The translations under genes and the position numbers were made by a program. From Lachnospiraceae bacterium (GTDB lineage: Bacteria; Bacillota; Clostridia; Lachnospirales; Lachnospiraceae), in contig JAGAIZ010000076.1 in assembly GCA_017626325.1 (NCBI GenBank), positions 1-40,417 on the forward strand: a DNA stretch of 40,417 nucleotides, written 5' to 3'. The notes below the pieces were generated by a model that did no database searches, was not told the DNA's origin, and saw only the letters and a program-made list of their open reading frames with translations. Positions 17,036-25,089 of this stretch are shown here, piece after piece; the stretch's first letter is position 1; each line of letters opens with the position of its first letter.

Positions 17036-18226
17036 CCGCTTAGCCACAACTACGAATCTTCCATCCTGCTCTGAGCTGTCGCATGTTGACAAGGTCAGCA
17101 GTTCATCTCCAAAGCTTGCCGTTACGCCGGTATCATACAGGGAAAGCGCCGCCATTTCCTGCATATTGGAGTCAAATTCCTTCTCCGACGCAGCATCCAG
17201 AAACTGATAATACTTAAATACGACCTCATCCTCGTTATAAATTCTGGAACGAAAGACATACATAACCTCATAGGTTCCCTTCTCATATATCGTATCGAAC
17301 TGGATCACGGAATGCTGCCTGCCATACTCCTCACTGCTGTACTGATTGAGATTGCCGAACATTTTGCCGGATTTCATATGATGGCCGTATATGATCAGAT
17401 TCGTATTCCTGTGTACGATATCACAGTCCTTATCCAGAAAAAGGCTTCCGTTTTTGTCATATTCCTGATTATAATTGTGATCTAAATAATACTCATTATT
17501 AACCGTCTGCATGACCGGGTAATCTATGCTCGTACCTTCAATTTTCAACCAGCCGATCAGGCTCTTGTTCTTATTGTACAGTGTCTGATATTCCTCCAGA
17601 ACTGTCAAATCGGTCTCTTCCTCTTGCGTATGGTGAATCGTCATTCCCGGCAGATTTGTTCCCGACAAAACCGCGTTTCCTTTCAGTTCTGCCAGACTTG
17701 CATAATCCATCTGCGTCCTGTCGGAGAAATAATAGTATACGCCGAAATATCCGAAACACGCCGCCGCCACAATCGTACACAGCGCCACCATAACCCTGCG
17801 GCGCATATCCCTTTTCTTAAGCTCCGCAAGGATTTCCTTTCGCATATCCGTATCGTAATCATCCAGGGAAATTTCCTTCCTATCCTCTCTCCCGGCTTTC
17901 TTCCCGGCCCGTCCGCGCACAGACGCTTCCTTATTCTTATGAGACTTCTTCCTCCTTCTCTTGCCGGTAATCCTGCTGTTCTTATCATAGCCCTGACTCT
18001 TATATTTCTGTGTCAGTTCATAAATCTCATCATCAAAATCATTGCCGACCGCTGTCTCAAAACGATACTTTCCCATCTGCATTTCCGAATACAGCGTAAT
18101 CACTTCTCCGGGCTGCTCCATATCAACATTAGCCTTAATCTCCTCTATTAAAGCCTGATCCCGCAGCGCCGCCTTATAATCAGCCTCTGTCCGAAATTTC
18201 CTGCCTGCAACTTCAAATCCCGCCAT
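17027..18226 (-). CDS. Class B sortase with a long cytoplasmic N-terminal region
   Basis: 399 residues. The catalytic domain (about 200-399) carries His282 in IYGHHM, Cys382 in TLSTCD and Arg390 in DGRFVVVAKRI, the full sortase triad in class B context (YGHHM plus TLSTC). One membrane segment lies at 146-167, so residues 1-145 should be cytoplasmic. They comprise a folded-looking acidic part (1-80) and a very basic linker (88-116, with KRRRKKSHKNK). Most class B sortases have only a short N-terminal tail, so this is unusual. AAAGGAG precedes ATG 18226. The likely job is covalent anchoring of the two LRR proteins downstream, which end in SPDTG and TPKTG. It is divergent from the Cys-rich small gene. 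Confidence 0.93.
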   Translation of the reverse strand: MAGFEVAGRKFRTEADYKAALRDQALIEEIKANVDMEQPGEVITLYSEMQMGKYRFETAVGNDFDDEIYELTQKYKSQGYDKNSRITGKRRRKKSHKNKEASVRGRAGKKAGREDRKEISLDDYDTDMRKEILAELKKRDMRRRVMVALCTIVAAACFGYFGVYYYFSDRTQMDYASLAELKGNAVLSGTNLPGMTIHHTQEEETDLTVLEEYQTLYNKNKSLIGWLKIEGTSIDYPVMQTVNNEYYLDHNYNQEYDKNGSLFLDKDCDIVHRNTNLIIYGHHMKSGKMFGNLNQYSSEEYGRQHSVIQFDTIYEKGTYEVMYVFRSRIYNEDEVVFKYYQFLDAASEKEFDSNMQEMAALSLYDTGVTASFGDELLTLSTCDSSEQDGRFVVVAKRIE

Positions 18227-18299
18227 TCTGGGATCTCTCCTTTACCCGAATCTGTTATGCTTCCGGGCTGTCAGACGACGCCGGCAAGCATACAGCAAT

Positions 18300-18327
18300 A
18301 TTTTACTATATCCTCAGATTTGTGCAA
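18300..18327 (-). promoter_or_regulatory. Probable promoter of the sortase gene
   Basis: On the minus strand, -35 TTGCAC (18327-18322), 16-bp spacer, -10 TAAAAT (18305-18300), about 75 bp before ATG 18226. Confidence 0.5.
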
Positions 18328-18338
18328 GTATTTTGTCG

Positions 18339-18397
18339 CATATCTCTCACCCATATCTCTCATCCCCATATCTCCTATATCATCTCCCATATCGCCC
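18339..18397. repeat. Degenerate CATATCTCyCaCC tandem repeat
   Basis: Four to five imperfect copies of a 12-14-bp unit around CCCATATCTCTCA lie between the sortase and the Cys-rich small gene, upstream of both. It is pyrimidine-rich on the plus strand. No function is evident; it could be replication slippage. Confidence 0.55.
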
Positions 18398-18492
18398 TAT
18401 CTGTCAGCCGGCTGTGTATTTTTTATTTTCACAGTAACACTTATTCGCCCCGCACATAAGATATACCATAAACAACATTTGGAGGCACTAAC

Positions 18493-18741
18493 ATGAGTGA
18501 TTTAACAGCAACTCACTGCGGATGCAACAACAATAATAACAACAATTGTGGATGCGGCTTCTTCGGCGGCAACGGATCCTGTTCCTGGATTTGGATCCTG
18601 ATCCTCTTATCCTGCTGCGGCAACAACAACGACGGATGCGGATGCGGCAATGGTTTCGGCTTCTTCAATAACGGCAACGACAACAACTGCTGTTCCTGGA
18701 TCTGGATTCTGATTCTCTTATCCTGCTGCTGCAATAACTAA
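18493..18741 (+). CDS. Small Cys/Asn/Gly-rich protein with a duplicated CSWIWILILLSCC module
   Basis: 82 residues with 14 Cys and about 19 Asn. After a seven-Asn run the chain is a tandem duplication of CGCG, FF with Gly/Asn, then CSWIWILILLSCC (30-42 and 67-79). The same repeat is visible in the DNA. Proteins of this kind are annotated in Lachnospiraceae as 'chorion class high-cysteine HCB protein 13'; no function is established that I know of. The hydrophobic core WIWILILLS is only nine residues, too short for an ordinary membrane helix, and is bracketed by Cys pairs. That suggests a disulfide- or metal-linked, self-assembling structural peptide; this is inference. GGAGG lies seven bases before the ATG, and a terminator follows at 18832-18865. 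No sigma-A promoter was convincing upstream. Confidence 0.85.
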   Translation: MSDLTATHCGCNNNNNNNCGCGFFGGNGSCSWIWILILLSCCGNNNDGCGCGNGFGFFNNGNDNNCCSWIWILILLSCCCNN

Positions 18742-18831
18742 TCTTTTCTTTCCGGCGCGCCTGCAAAGCGTGCGCCTTAGAGGGACGAAGCTTTATCGAC
18801 TTCCTCCGCATTTCTGTATTTCACATCTGGG

Positions 18832-18865
18832 AAATAGGCTCTGGCTCTATTCGGAGCCTATTTTT
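18832..18865 (+). terminator. Terminator after the Cys-rich small gene
   Basis: A 10-bp stem, AAATAGGCTC (18832-18841) with GAGCCTATTT (18854-18863), followed by further T residues (18864-18865) and CTCCC. A weaker GC-rich hairpin, GGCGCGC/GTGCGCC, lies just after the gene near 18753-18775. Confidence 0.8.
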
Positions 18866-18878
18866 CTCCCATGCGGCA

Positions 18879-18884
18879 TATAAT
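18879..18884 (+). promoter_or_regulatory. Possible -10 box for the two small genes downstream
   Basis: A perfect TATAAT about 40 bp before ATG 18924, but no good -35 at 16-18 bp, where the sequence is part of the preceding terminator. A small hairpin ATATTC/GAATAT (18883-18900) follows. Confidence 0.3.
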
Positions 18885-18923
18885 ATTCAAGAGAGAATAT
18901 GGGCATCAGAAAGGCTTTATTCT

Positions 18924-19463
18924 ATGGCACGCAAAAACGAAGACGCTGCAAGCGTTATGGCATTTGATGCCTTGTACACCACCAACCAGATTCAGAAATT
19001 AAAGGTACTGCTTCCTTACATAGATTCTTCTATGCAAAAGCATCTGGCCGTTTACATTAAGTATATGGAACTGCAGTATACGATGACCCACGTACGAAAA
19101 CACCCGTTCCAGATATGCGGCTGTTCGCTGCCGGATTCAAAGACGCCGGACTTACACAGGCTCTGCCAGGAATTATGTCTGTACTCTTCCCCGGAGGAAA
19201 TCCGGCAGTTAGAGCAGTTTCAGAACATGCTGAAGACTTTGGAAACGGTTCAGGAAATGTCTCAGACCATGGCTGCCATGCAGGAGATCTTCCCGGGCAT
19301 GTCCGAGGGATTTTCTTTCGGCTCTGCGGCCGACGCTGTCAACGACGGGGAGGAGCAGGGCGCTTCCCAGCCTTCCATGATGGATATGCTGATGAATATG
19401 CTGACGCCGGAACAACGGGCTATGTATGAGATGTTCCAGAATGCGCCGCCGTCATCAGAATAA
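18924..19463 (+). CDS. Hypothetical protein, Met-rich C-terminus
   Basis: 179 residues, no signal peptide or membrane segment. The N-terminal 60 residues look helical (MAFDALYTTNQIQKLKVLLP). A central part has several Cys (QICGCS, LCQELCLY). The C-terminal third is Met- and Gln-rich (MSQTMAAMQEIFPGMS; MMDMLMNMLTPEQRAMYEMF), like helical C-terminal segments of small cytoplasmic proteins. I do not recognise the family with confidence; it looks like a conserved Lachnospiraceae hypothetical. AAAGG lies nine bases before the ATG. The next small gene follows after 76 bp on the same strand with no terminator between, so they probably form an operon. Confidence 0.8.
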   Translation: MARKNEDAASVMAFDALYTTNQIQKLKVLLPYIDSSMQKHLAVYIKYMELQYTMTHVRKHPFQICGCSLPDSKTPDLHRLCQELCLYSSPEEIRQLEQFQNMLKTLETVQEMSQTMAAMQEIFPGMSEGFSFGSAADAVNDGEEQGASQPSMMDMLMNMLTPEQRAMYEMFQNAPPSSE

Positions 19464-19539
19464 GCCGTGTTTTCTTATTCGGAACCGCAGAGTAAAGCAG
19501 CATAAACAGAATAGAAAATATTATAAAAAGGAGTAACCC

Positions 19540-19806
19540 ATGACCAATAACTGGATGAATGATCCCGCAGTCGCCAATATCGATAAATCCAAGCTGGAAT
19601 TTCTGCAGGCGCTTGTGTTCGAAAGCAGGAATCTCACCAAAGAGCAGATGCTTCCTTTTCTGATGTCTGTCGCCAAAAAAGGCGCGGACAACCATATTTC
19701 ATTCACAGATACCGAAATCGATACGATTGTAAATGTTATCCGCAGCCATTCCACACCGGAAGAATTGGCGCAGATAGACAAACTGATGAAGCTGCGCCGA
19801 AAATAA
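19540..19806 (+). CDS. Small hypothetical protein (88 aa)
   Basis: 88 residues, strongly preceded by AAAAGGAG. The sequence is mainly helical: PAVANIDKSKLEFLQALVFES, KEQMLPFLMSVAKKGAD, and a C-terminal helix ending KLMKLRRK. There is no Cys, signal peptide or membrane segment. It follows the 179-residue gene on the same strand and ends at a shared terminator facing leuS. The NIDKSKLEFLQAL...LPFLM pattern resembles small conserved proteins of Clostridia whose function I do not know. The shared short-helix and Met-rich style suggests the two products may interact, but that is only a guess from position. Confidence 0.82.
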   Translation: MTNNWMNDPAVANIDKSKLEFLQALVFESRNLTKEQMLPFLMSVAKKGADNHISFTDTEIDTIVNVIRSHSTPEELAQIDKLMKLRRK

Positions 19807-19848
19807 AAAGAATCCTGTTCTGCAGGAAGTATCCTATGTAATAAGAAA

Positions 19849-19921
19849 ATTCCTCCCGGAGCCTTCCGCCGGAATGGCGCCTCTGCATTTGCCATTCCCC
19901 GCGTAATGCTCTGGGAGGAAT
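19849..19921. terminator. Large bidirectional hairpin terminator between the 88-aa gene and leuS
   Basis: Outer stem ATTCCTCCC (19849-19857) with GGGAGGAAT (19913-19921), extended by GGAGC (19858-19862) with GCTCT (19908-19912). An inner perfect 8-bp stem is GGAATGGC (19871-19878) with GCCATTCC (19891-19898). Short T-runs lie on both sides. It ends 10 bp before the leuS stop. Confidence 0.8.
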
Positions 19922-19931
19922 CATTTTCAAC

Positions 19932-22340
19932 CTATTTCTGCACGATATTCACAATCCTGCCCGGTACATAGATCTCTTTTATAATGGTTCCTGTCAGCTT
20001 ATCGGCGATAACCTCCTTCGCTCTGGCGATAACCTCGTCCTTCGGGTCGTCCTTGCCGATATTCAGCGTAGCCCTGGTCTTGCCGTTAATCTGTACGGCA
20101 ATCTCCACCTCGGACTCTACCGTCTTCGCTTCCTCATATTCCGGCCACACTGTCTGATATACTCTGCCCTCGAAGCCAACTCTCTGCCACAATTCCTCTG
20201 TGATATGAGGCGCAACCGGATTAAGCAGCGTCAGAAGCGTCTTAAACTCGCCCTTAGTCACCGCGTTTTTCCTGTAGAACTCGTTGATTAACGCCATCAT
20301 AGCGGCAATCGCCGTGTTATATTTCAGGTTTTCGAAGTCATAGCTTACCTTCTTGACAGTCTGATGCATCTTAATTTCCAGATCCCTGGAATATCCATCT
20401 TCCTCCGTCATAATATCCTGCAGCTTCCAGACTCTCTCCAGGAAACGGCGGCAGCCCTTTACGCCGTCCTCAGACCAGGACGCGGACAGATCGAAAGCGC
20501 CGATAAACATTTCATAGGTACGCAGAGTATCCGCACCGTAATCTCTTACGATATCGTCAGGATTGACTACGTTGCCTCTGGACTTACTCATCTTCTCGCC
20601 GTTAGAGCCAAGAATCATACCATGAGAGGTTCTCTTCGCATAAGGCTCCGGGCAGGGCACCACCTTCTGATCGTATAAGAATTTATGCCAGAATCTGGAA
20701 TACAGCAGATGCAGCGTAGTATGCTCCATACCGCCATTGTACCAGTCTACGGGCATCCAATAATCAAGGGCTTCCTTGCTTGCCAGCGCCTCCGTATTGG
20801 CGGGATCCGTATATCTTAAGAAATACCAGGAGGAACCCGCCCACTGGGGCATCGTATCTGTCTCTCGCTTCGCGGGTCCGCCGCAGCACGGGCATGTGGT
20901 ATTGACCCAGTCAGTCATGAGTGCAAGCGGCGATTCGCCGTTATCCGTAGGCATATAGCTGTCCACCTCCGGCAGCTCTAAGGGCAGTTCGCTCTCGTCA
21001 AGCGGAACATAGCCGCACTTCTCACAATGCACGATCGGAATCGGTTCTCCCCAGTAACGCTGTCTGGAGAATACCCAGTCTCTTAATTTGAAATTGGTTT
21101 TGGCGGTTCCGATTCCCTTTTCCTCCAGGAACGCAATCATTTTGTTCTTCGCATCCGCCACGTTCAGACCGTCTAAGAAACCGGAATTAACAAGAATACC
21201 GGTAGCCACATCCGTATAGACCTCTTCCTGCACGTTCCTGCCTCCTGCCACGACTTCAATAATCGGCAGACCGAACTTCTTAGCAAAATCCCAGTCTCTC
21301 TCATCATGTGCCGGAACAGCCATAATCGCGCCGGTACCATAGCTCATCAATACATAATCGGATATGAAAATCGGTATCTCCTTACCGTTGACCGGATTAA
21401 CGGCAGTCATACCGTCTATTCTTACGCCGGTCTTCTCTTTGGCAAGTTCCGCACGCTCGAAATCGGACTTCCTTGCCGCCTGCTCACGGTAAGCCGCGAT
21501 TTCATCCCAATTCTTAAGCTCCGCCTGATATTTATCGATAATCGGATGCTCCGGGGATACAACCATGTACGTAACGCCAAAGAGAGTATCGCATCTGGTC
21601 GTATAAATGCGAAGCTTATCTTCCTTGCCTTTAATCTCGAAATCCACTTCCGCGCCGGTGGATTTGCCGATCCAGTTCTTCTGGGATACCTTGACCTTCT
21701 CCACATAATCCACGGTGTCAAGCCCCTGAATCAGCTTGTCCGCGTATTCTGTAATCTTAAGCATCCACTGGCTCTTCACCTTGCGGACCACCTCAGAACC
21801 GCATCGCTCGCAAACGCCGTTCACTACTTCCTCATTGGCAAGACCTACCTTGCAGGAGGTACACCAGTTAATCGGCATCTCGGATTTATAGGCAAGCCCT
21901 GCCTTGAATAATTTCAGAAAAATCCATTGTGTCCATTTATAGTAATTCGGATCAGTGGTATTGATTTCTCTGTCCCAGTCAAAGGAATATCCGAGGGAAT
22001 GAAGCTGGTTCTTGAACCGCACCACGTTATTCTCTGTTACAATCTTCGGATGAATGTGATTCTTAATCGCGTAATTCTCCGTGGGAAGTCCGAACGCGTC
22101 CCAGCCCATCGGATACAGAACGTTGTATCCCTGCATTCTTCTCTTTCTCGCCACGATATCCAGCGCGGTATATGGTCTCGGATGACCTACGTGAAGTCCC
22201 TGTCCCGATGGATACGGGAACTCCACCAACGCATAATATTTCGGTTTGGAATAATCGTCGAAAGTCTTAAACGCCTTCTCGTCATCCCATACCTTCTGCC
22301 ATTTCTCTTCCACTTCTCTGTGATTGTAAACTTCTGCCAT
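19932..22340 (-). CDS. leuS: Leucyl-tRNA synthetase
   Basis: 802 residues from ATG 22340. A class I synthetase that charges tRNA-Leu and edits mischarged isoleucine or norvaline. The HIGH motif is HVGH (50-53) and KMSKS is near 582-586. The Zn ribbon CTSCKVG...CERCG lies at about 155-180. The CP1 editing domain (about 220-410) has the [14 protein letters not shown] and [15 protein letters not shown] signatures. A second CPxC pair (TTCPCCGG) precedes the catalytic-domain WYFLRYTDP motif. An in-frame ATG at 22352 would sit one base after AAAGG, so I prefer 22340. The operon is monocistronic, from its promoter to the hairpin terminator. Its leader of about 95 nt is too short for a T-box, and none is visible. 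Confidence 0.97.
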   Translation of the reverse strand: MAEVYNHREVEEKWQKVWDDEKAFKTFDDYSKPKYYALVEFPYPSGQGLHVGHPRPYTALDIVARKRRMQGYNVLYPMGWDAFGLPTENYAIKNHIHPKIVTENNVVRFKNQLHSLGYSFDWDREINTTDPNYYKWTQWIFLKLFKAGLAYKSEMPINWCTSCKVGLANEEVVNGVCERCGSEVVRKVKSQWMLKITEYADKLIQGLDTVDYVEKVKVSQKNWIGKSTGAEVDFEIKGKEDKLRIYTTRCDTLFGVTYMVVSPEHPIIDKYQAELKNWDEIAAYREQAARKSDFERAELAKEKTGVRIDGMTAVNPVNGKEIPIFISDYVLMSYGTGAIMAVPAHDERDWDFAKKFGLPIIEVVAGGRNVQEEVYTDVATGILVNSGFLDGLNVADAKNKMIAFLEEKGIGTAKTNFKLRDWVFSRQRYWGEPIPIVHCEKCGYVPLDESELPLELPEVDSYMPTDNGESPLALMTDWVNTTCPCCGGPAKRETDTMPQWAGSSWYFLRYTDPANTEALASKEALDYWMPVDWYNGGMEHTTLHLLYSRFWHKFLYDQKVVPCPEPYAKRTSHGMILGSNGEKMSKSRGNVVNPDDIVRDYGADTLRTYEMFIGAFDLSASWSEDGVKGCRRFLERVWKLQDIMTEEDGYSRDLEIKMHQTVKKVSYDFENLKYNTAIAAMMALINEFYRKNAVTKGEFKTLLTLLNPVAPHITEELWQRVGFEGRVYQTVWPEYEEAKTVESEVEIAVQINGKTRATLNIGKDDPKDEVIARAKEVIADKLTGTIIKEIYVPGRIVNIVQK

Positions 22341-22442
22341 TGCTATGACCATGCCTTTCTGTTACGAAGCACTTACATGAAAACCCGTGCCCGATTATTA
22401 CTTATTTTCTGTATGTTTTCTTTATGCTCTCACACTCTTCTA

Positions 22443-22470
22443 ATTTTATTATACTTCCCGGATTTGTCAA
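22443..22470 (-). promoter_or_regulatory. leuS promoter
   Basis: On the minus strand, -35 TTGACA (22470-22465), 16-bp spacer, -10 TAAAAT (22448-22443). It predicts a leader of about 95 nt. Confidence 0.65.
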
Positions 22471-22502
22471 CCTTTTCTTCATGAAGCACGGCGCGAGCTA
22501 GG

Positions 22503-22610
22503 GCGCAAAACACCGTCGGAACCCGAATCACCGTGCGAAACCACCGGCAGAACATGTGTAACAGCACGAAACGCCGTCAAAACCTGAAATGCTGGCACAA
22601 AAAGACAAAA
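22503..22610. repeat. Degenerate 30-31-bp tandem repeat, three to four units
   Basis: Units begin at 22503, 22533, 22564 and 22595 (spacing 30, 31, 31), each opening with GYRCRAAA and containing CACCGTCGGAACC-like blocks in the first three; the last unit is partial. It fills the gap between the leuS promoter and the terminator of the EF-G-like gene (the 369-bp gap 22353-22721). It encodes no plausible protein in either direction. It is not CRISPR: there are no identical repeats with unique spacers. Confidence 0.6.
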
Positions 22611-22616
22611 GGAAAC

Positions 22617-22664
22617 GGCAATATCCGTCTGCCGCTTCTATCCGCTGACAGACCAGATATTACC
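22617..22664 (-). terminator. Terminator after the EF-G-like gene
   Basis: Stem GGTAATATC (22664-22656) with GATATTGCC (22625-22617) including one G-T pair, and an inner GTCTG/CAGAC stem. On the minus strand it is followed by a T-rich tail, GTTTCCTTTTGTCTTTTTG. Confidence 0.65.
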
Positions 22665-22721
22665 GTCCCGTCTTTCTTCTATCACACGATGATATTGTGT
22701 ATTACAAACCGCTTCTGTCCT

Positions 22722-24815
22722 CTATGCGTCGGCATTGGACTCCGCCACCTTGCCTGCTCTTGCGGCAACCTCCTTCTCCTGCACGTCGCCGGGCGCCTGC
22801 TCATATCTGGCAAACTCATAACGATATGTACCACGGCCGCCGGTCATAGCACGCAGATCGGTACAATAGCCCTTCAGACATGCCACCGGAAGATCGGCCT
22901 CGATCACGGTCTTGCCGTCCCCTGCGGGATTCATTCCAAGCACGCGGCCTCTTCTCTTATTCAAATCGCCCATAACGTCTCCCGTATAAGCGTCCGGCAC
23001 TGTCACATGCAGATTCGCGATAGGCTCTAACAATACCGGCTGCGCTTCCATAATGCCCTTCTTAAACGCCTGAATCGTCGCCATCTTAAAGGCCATCTCG
23101 GAGGAATCTACCGGATGATAAGAGCCATCGTAGAGAACCGCTTTCACACCTACTACCGGATAAGCCGCCAGCGGTCCGCTCAAGACAGATTCCTGCAGTC
23201 CCTTCTCCACTGCCGGGAAGAAATTCTTAGGCACCGCGCCGCCTACGACTTCCTGCTCGAATACGTATGGCGTTTCCAAATCGCCGGAGGCCTCAAAACG
23301 CATCTTCACATGGCCATACTGTCCATGTCCGCCGGACTGTTTCTTGTATTTGTATTCCACATCGGATTTCTTCCGTATGGTTTCCCTGTAAGCAATCTTG
23401 GGATCGGATAATTCAATCTCCACCTTATACTCATTCAGCAGACGGCTGGCCACCACTTCAAGATGCAGGTCTCCCATACCGTATAACAGGGACTGCTTGT
23501 TCTCCGCGTCGCTGACTGTCCACAGCGTCTGATCCTCATGCCGCATCTTCTGCAGCGCCTGCGCGATTTTATCCTCGTCTCCCTTATTCTTCGCCCGGTA
23601 TCTCTTATAGGTATAAGGCGTGGAAATCTCTGTCTTGCCATAGCGTATGGTTCTCGCCTTGGTGGACAGCGTATTGCCGGTTCTTGCCGCCGTCAGCTTG
23701 GCGATAGCGCCGATGTCTCCGGCATGAAGCTCTCCTATCTCAATCGGCTTGTTGCCCTGCAGCACATACAGCTTATTAATCTTCTCTTCCACTTCCTTCT
23801 CATCATTATAAATCATATCACCGCTCTTAAAGACGCCGGAGCACACCTTGATCAGAGAGTATTTGCCGATGAAAGGATCTACAATCGTCTTGAAAATATA
23901 GGCTGACTTATGCTTGGAGAAATCATAGTTCGCCTCAAAAATCTCATTGCTCTTAAGGTCAATGCCCGCCAGTTCCCTGTTCTCAGGGCTGGGCATATAT
24001 TTTACGATATCATCAAGCAGCGTATAAATACCCTGGCAGAGTACATTCGACCCCATCGACATCGGTACGATGCTGCCGTCGATGACGTTGTTGCGAAGCG
24101 CCGCTCTGATCTCTGCTTCGGAGAAGGTGTCTCCGTTAAAATACCGCTCCATGAAATCCTCGCTGGTCTCAGCCACCGCTTCCATCAGCGTATCCCGGCA
24201 AATCTGCAGATTCTCCTTGCTGTATTCCGGCATCTCGCACTCTACGACTTCCTTGCCTTCCCAGCGGTAAGCCTGCTCCGTAATAACATTGATATAACCT
24301 ACGAACTTCTCATTCTCACGAATCTGTAAGTGGAAAGGAGCCATCTTCTTGCCGTATTTCTCCGTCATCTGCTCCACAACCTGTCTGTAGGAAGCATTGT
24401 CAATATCCATATCCGTTACGAACACAAATCTGGGCAGTTTATATTTGTCGCAGATTTCCCACGCCTTCTCCGTGCCTACTTCCATGCCGGCCTTGCCGGA
24501 CACGACGATGATCGCCGCGTCAGCCGCGCTGACCGCTTCCTCCACTTCACCTACGAAGTCAAAGAAACCGGGCGTATCCAGTATGTTGATCTTCACGTCG
24601 CCCCATTCGATCGGAATAACAGACGTAGTAATGGAAATCTGGCGTTTCTGTTCCTCTTTGCCAAAATCGCTTACTGTGTTGCCGTCGCTCACTTTGCCCA
24701 TTCTGGAAGTGATGCCGGACAGGTATGCCATCGCCTCAGCCAGACTGGTCTTACCGCAGCCCCCGTGCCCCAGTAAAACCACATTACGAATCTTATCCGT
24801 TGTGTAAACATTCAT
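22722..24815 (-). CDS. EF-G-like translational GTPase paralogue (FusA2/EF-G2 type)
   Basis: 697 residues, EF-G length and domain order: G domain (1-280), domain II (about 300-385), III, IV (with GGHGQYGHVKM) and V. It differs from true EF-G at GTPase motifs. The P-loop is GHGGCGKTS (16-24) instead of AHIDAGKTT. Switch I reads KRQISITTS where EF-G has ERGITI. G3 is DTPGFFDF (80-87), lacking the catalytic His of DTPGH. G4 is TDMD (134-137) instead of NKMD. A true EF-G is expected elsewhere next to rpsL/rpsG, so this is a paralogue. Comparable EF-G2 proteins act in translation with weak or altered GTPase activity; the role here is unknown. GGAGG is nine bases before the ATG. Promoter and terminator indicate a single-gene unit. 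Confidence 0.9.
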   Translation of the reverse strand: MNVYTTDKIRNVVLLGHGGCGKTSLAEAMAYLSGITSRMGKVSDGNTVSDFGKEEQKRQISITTSVIPIEWGDVKINILDTPGFFDFVGEVEEAVSAADAAIIVVSGKAGMEVGTEKAWEICDKYKLPRFVFVTDMDIDNASYRQVVEQMTEKYGKKMAPFHLQIRENEKFVGYINVITEQAYRWEGKEVVECEMPEYSKENLQICRDTLMEAVAETSEDFMERYFNGDTFSEAEIRAALRNNVIDGSIVPMSMGSNVLCQGIYTLLDDIVKYMPSPENRELAGIDLKSNEIFEANYDFSKHKSAYIFKTIVDPFIGKYSLIKVCSGVFKSGDMIYNDEKEVEEKINKLYVLQGNKPIEIGELHAGDIGAIAKLTAARTGNTLSTKARTIRYGKTEISTPYTYKRYRAKNKGDEDKIAQALQKMRHEDQTLWTVSDAENKQSLLYGMGDLHLEVVASRLLNEYKVEIELSDPKIAYRETIRKKSDVEYKYKKQSGGHGQYGHVKMRFEASGDLETPYVFEQEVVGGAVPKNFFPAVEKGLQESVLSGPLAAYPVVGVKAVLYDGSYHPVDSSEMAFKMATIQAFKKGIMEAQPVLLEPIANLHVTVPDAYTGDVMGDLNKRRGRVLGMNPAGDGKTVIEADLPVACLKGYCTDLRAMTGGRGTYRYEFARYEQAPGDVQEKEVAARAGKVAESNADA

Positions 24816-24900
24816 ATCGTAAATCCTCCAATTCTGTTATTCTCTGTCGTTTTGACGGAATATTCTATCTTTTCTTCCTTCAAACACAAATTGTAAATAT

Positions 24901-24929
24901 ATTTTACTAAATTTTAACTTCAATTTCAA
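24901..24929 (-). promoter_or_regulatory. Promoter of the EF-G-like gene
   Basis: On the minus strand, -35 TTGAAA (24929-24924), 17-bp spacer, -10 TAAAAT (24906-24901), giving an 80-nt leader. Confidence 0.55.
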
Positions 24930-25022
24930 TATCTATTATGCATTTTGCACACATTTTTGGTTATGCCCGGCTATATTCTGCATTACAGGCGAATCATGAA
25001 CGAATCCTGTCGGGCGTCTTTC

Positions 25023-25051
25023 TTGCTTTTCCACCTTCAAAATGCTATAGT
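25023..25051 (+). promoter_or_regulatory. tyrA promoter
   Basis: -35 TTGCTT (25023-25028), 17-bp spacer, -10 TATAGT (25046-25051), about 40 bp before ATG 25090. No T-box or other leader is visible. Confidence 0.55.
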
Positions 25052-25089
25052 TAATACGTCTTAAATTCAAAAAAAAGGAAACGAACAAT

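Noticed and set aside
22341-22470. T-box leader for leuS
   Set aside because: The predicted leader is only about 95 nt and has no GGTGGNACCGCG sequence or terminator/antiterminator pair.
22503-22610. CRISPR array
   Set aside because: The units are degenerate and contiguous, with no identical repeats and no unique spacers; no cas genes are near.
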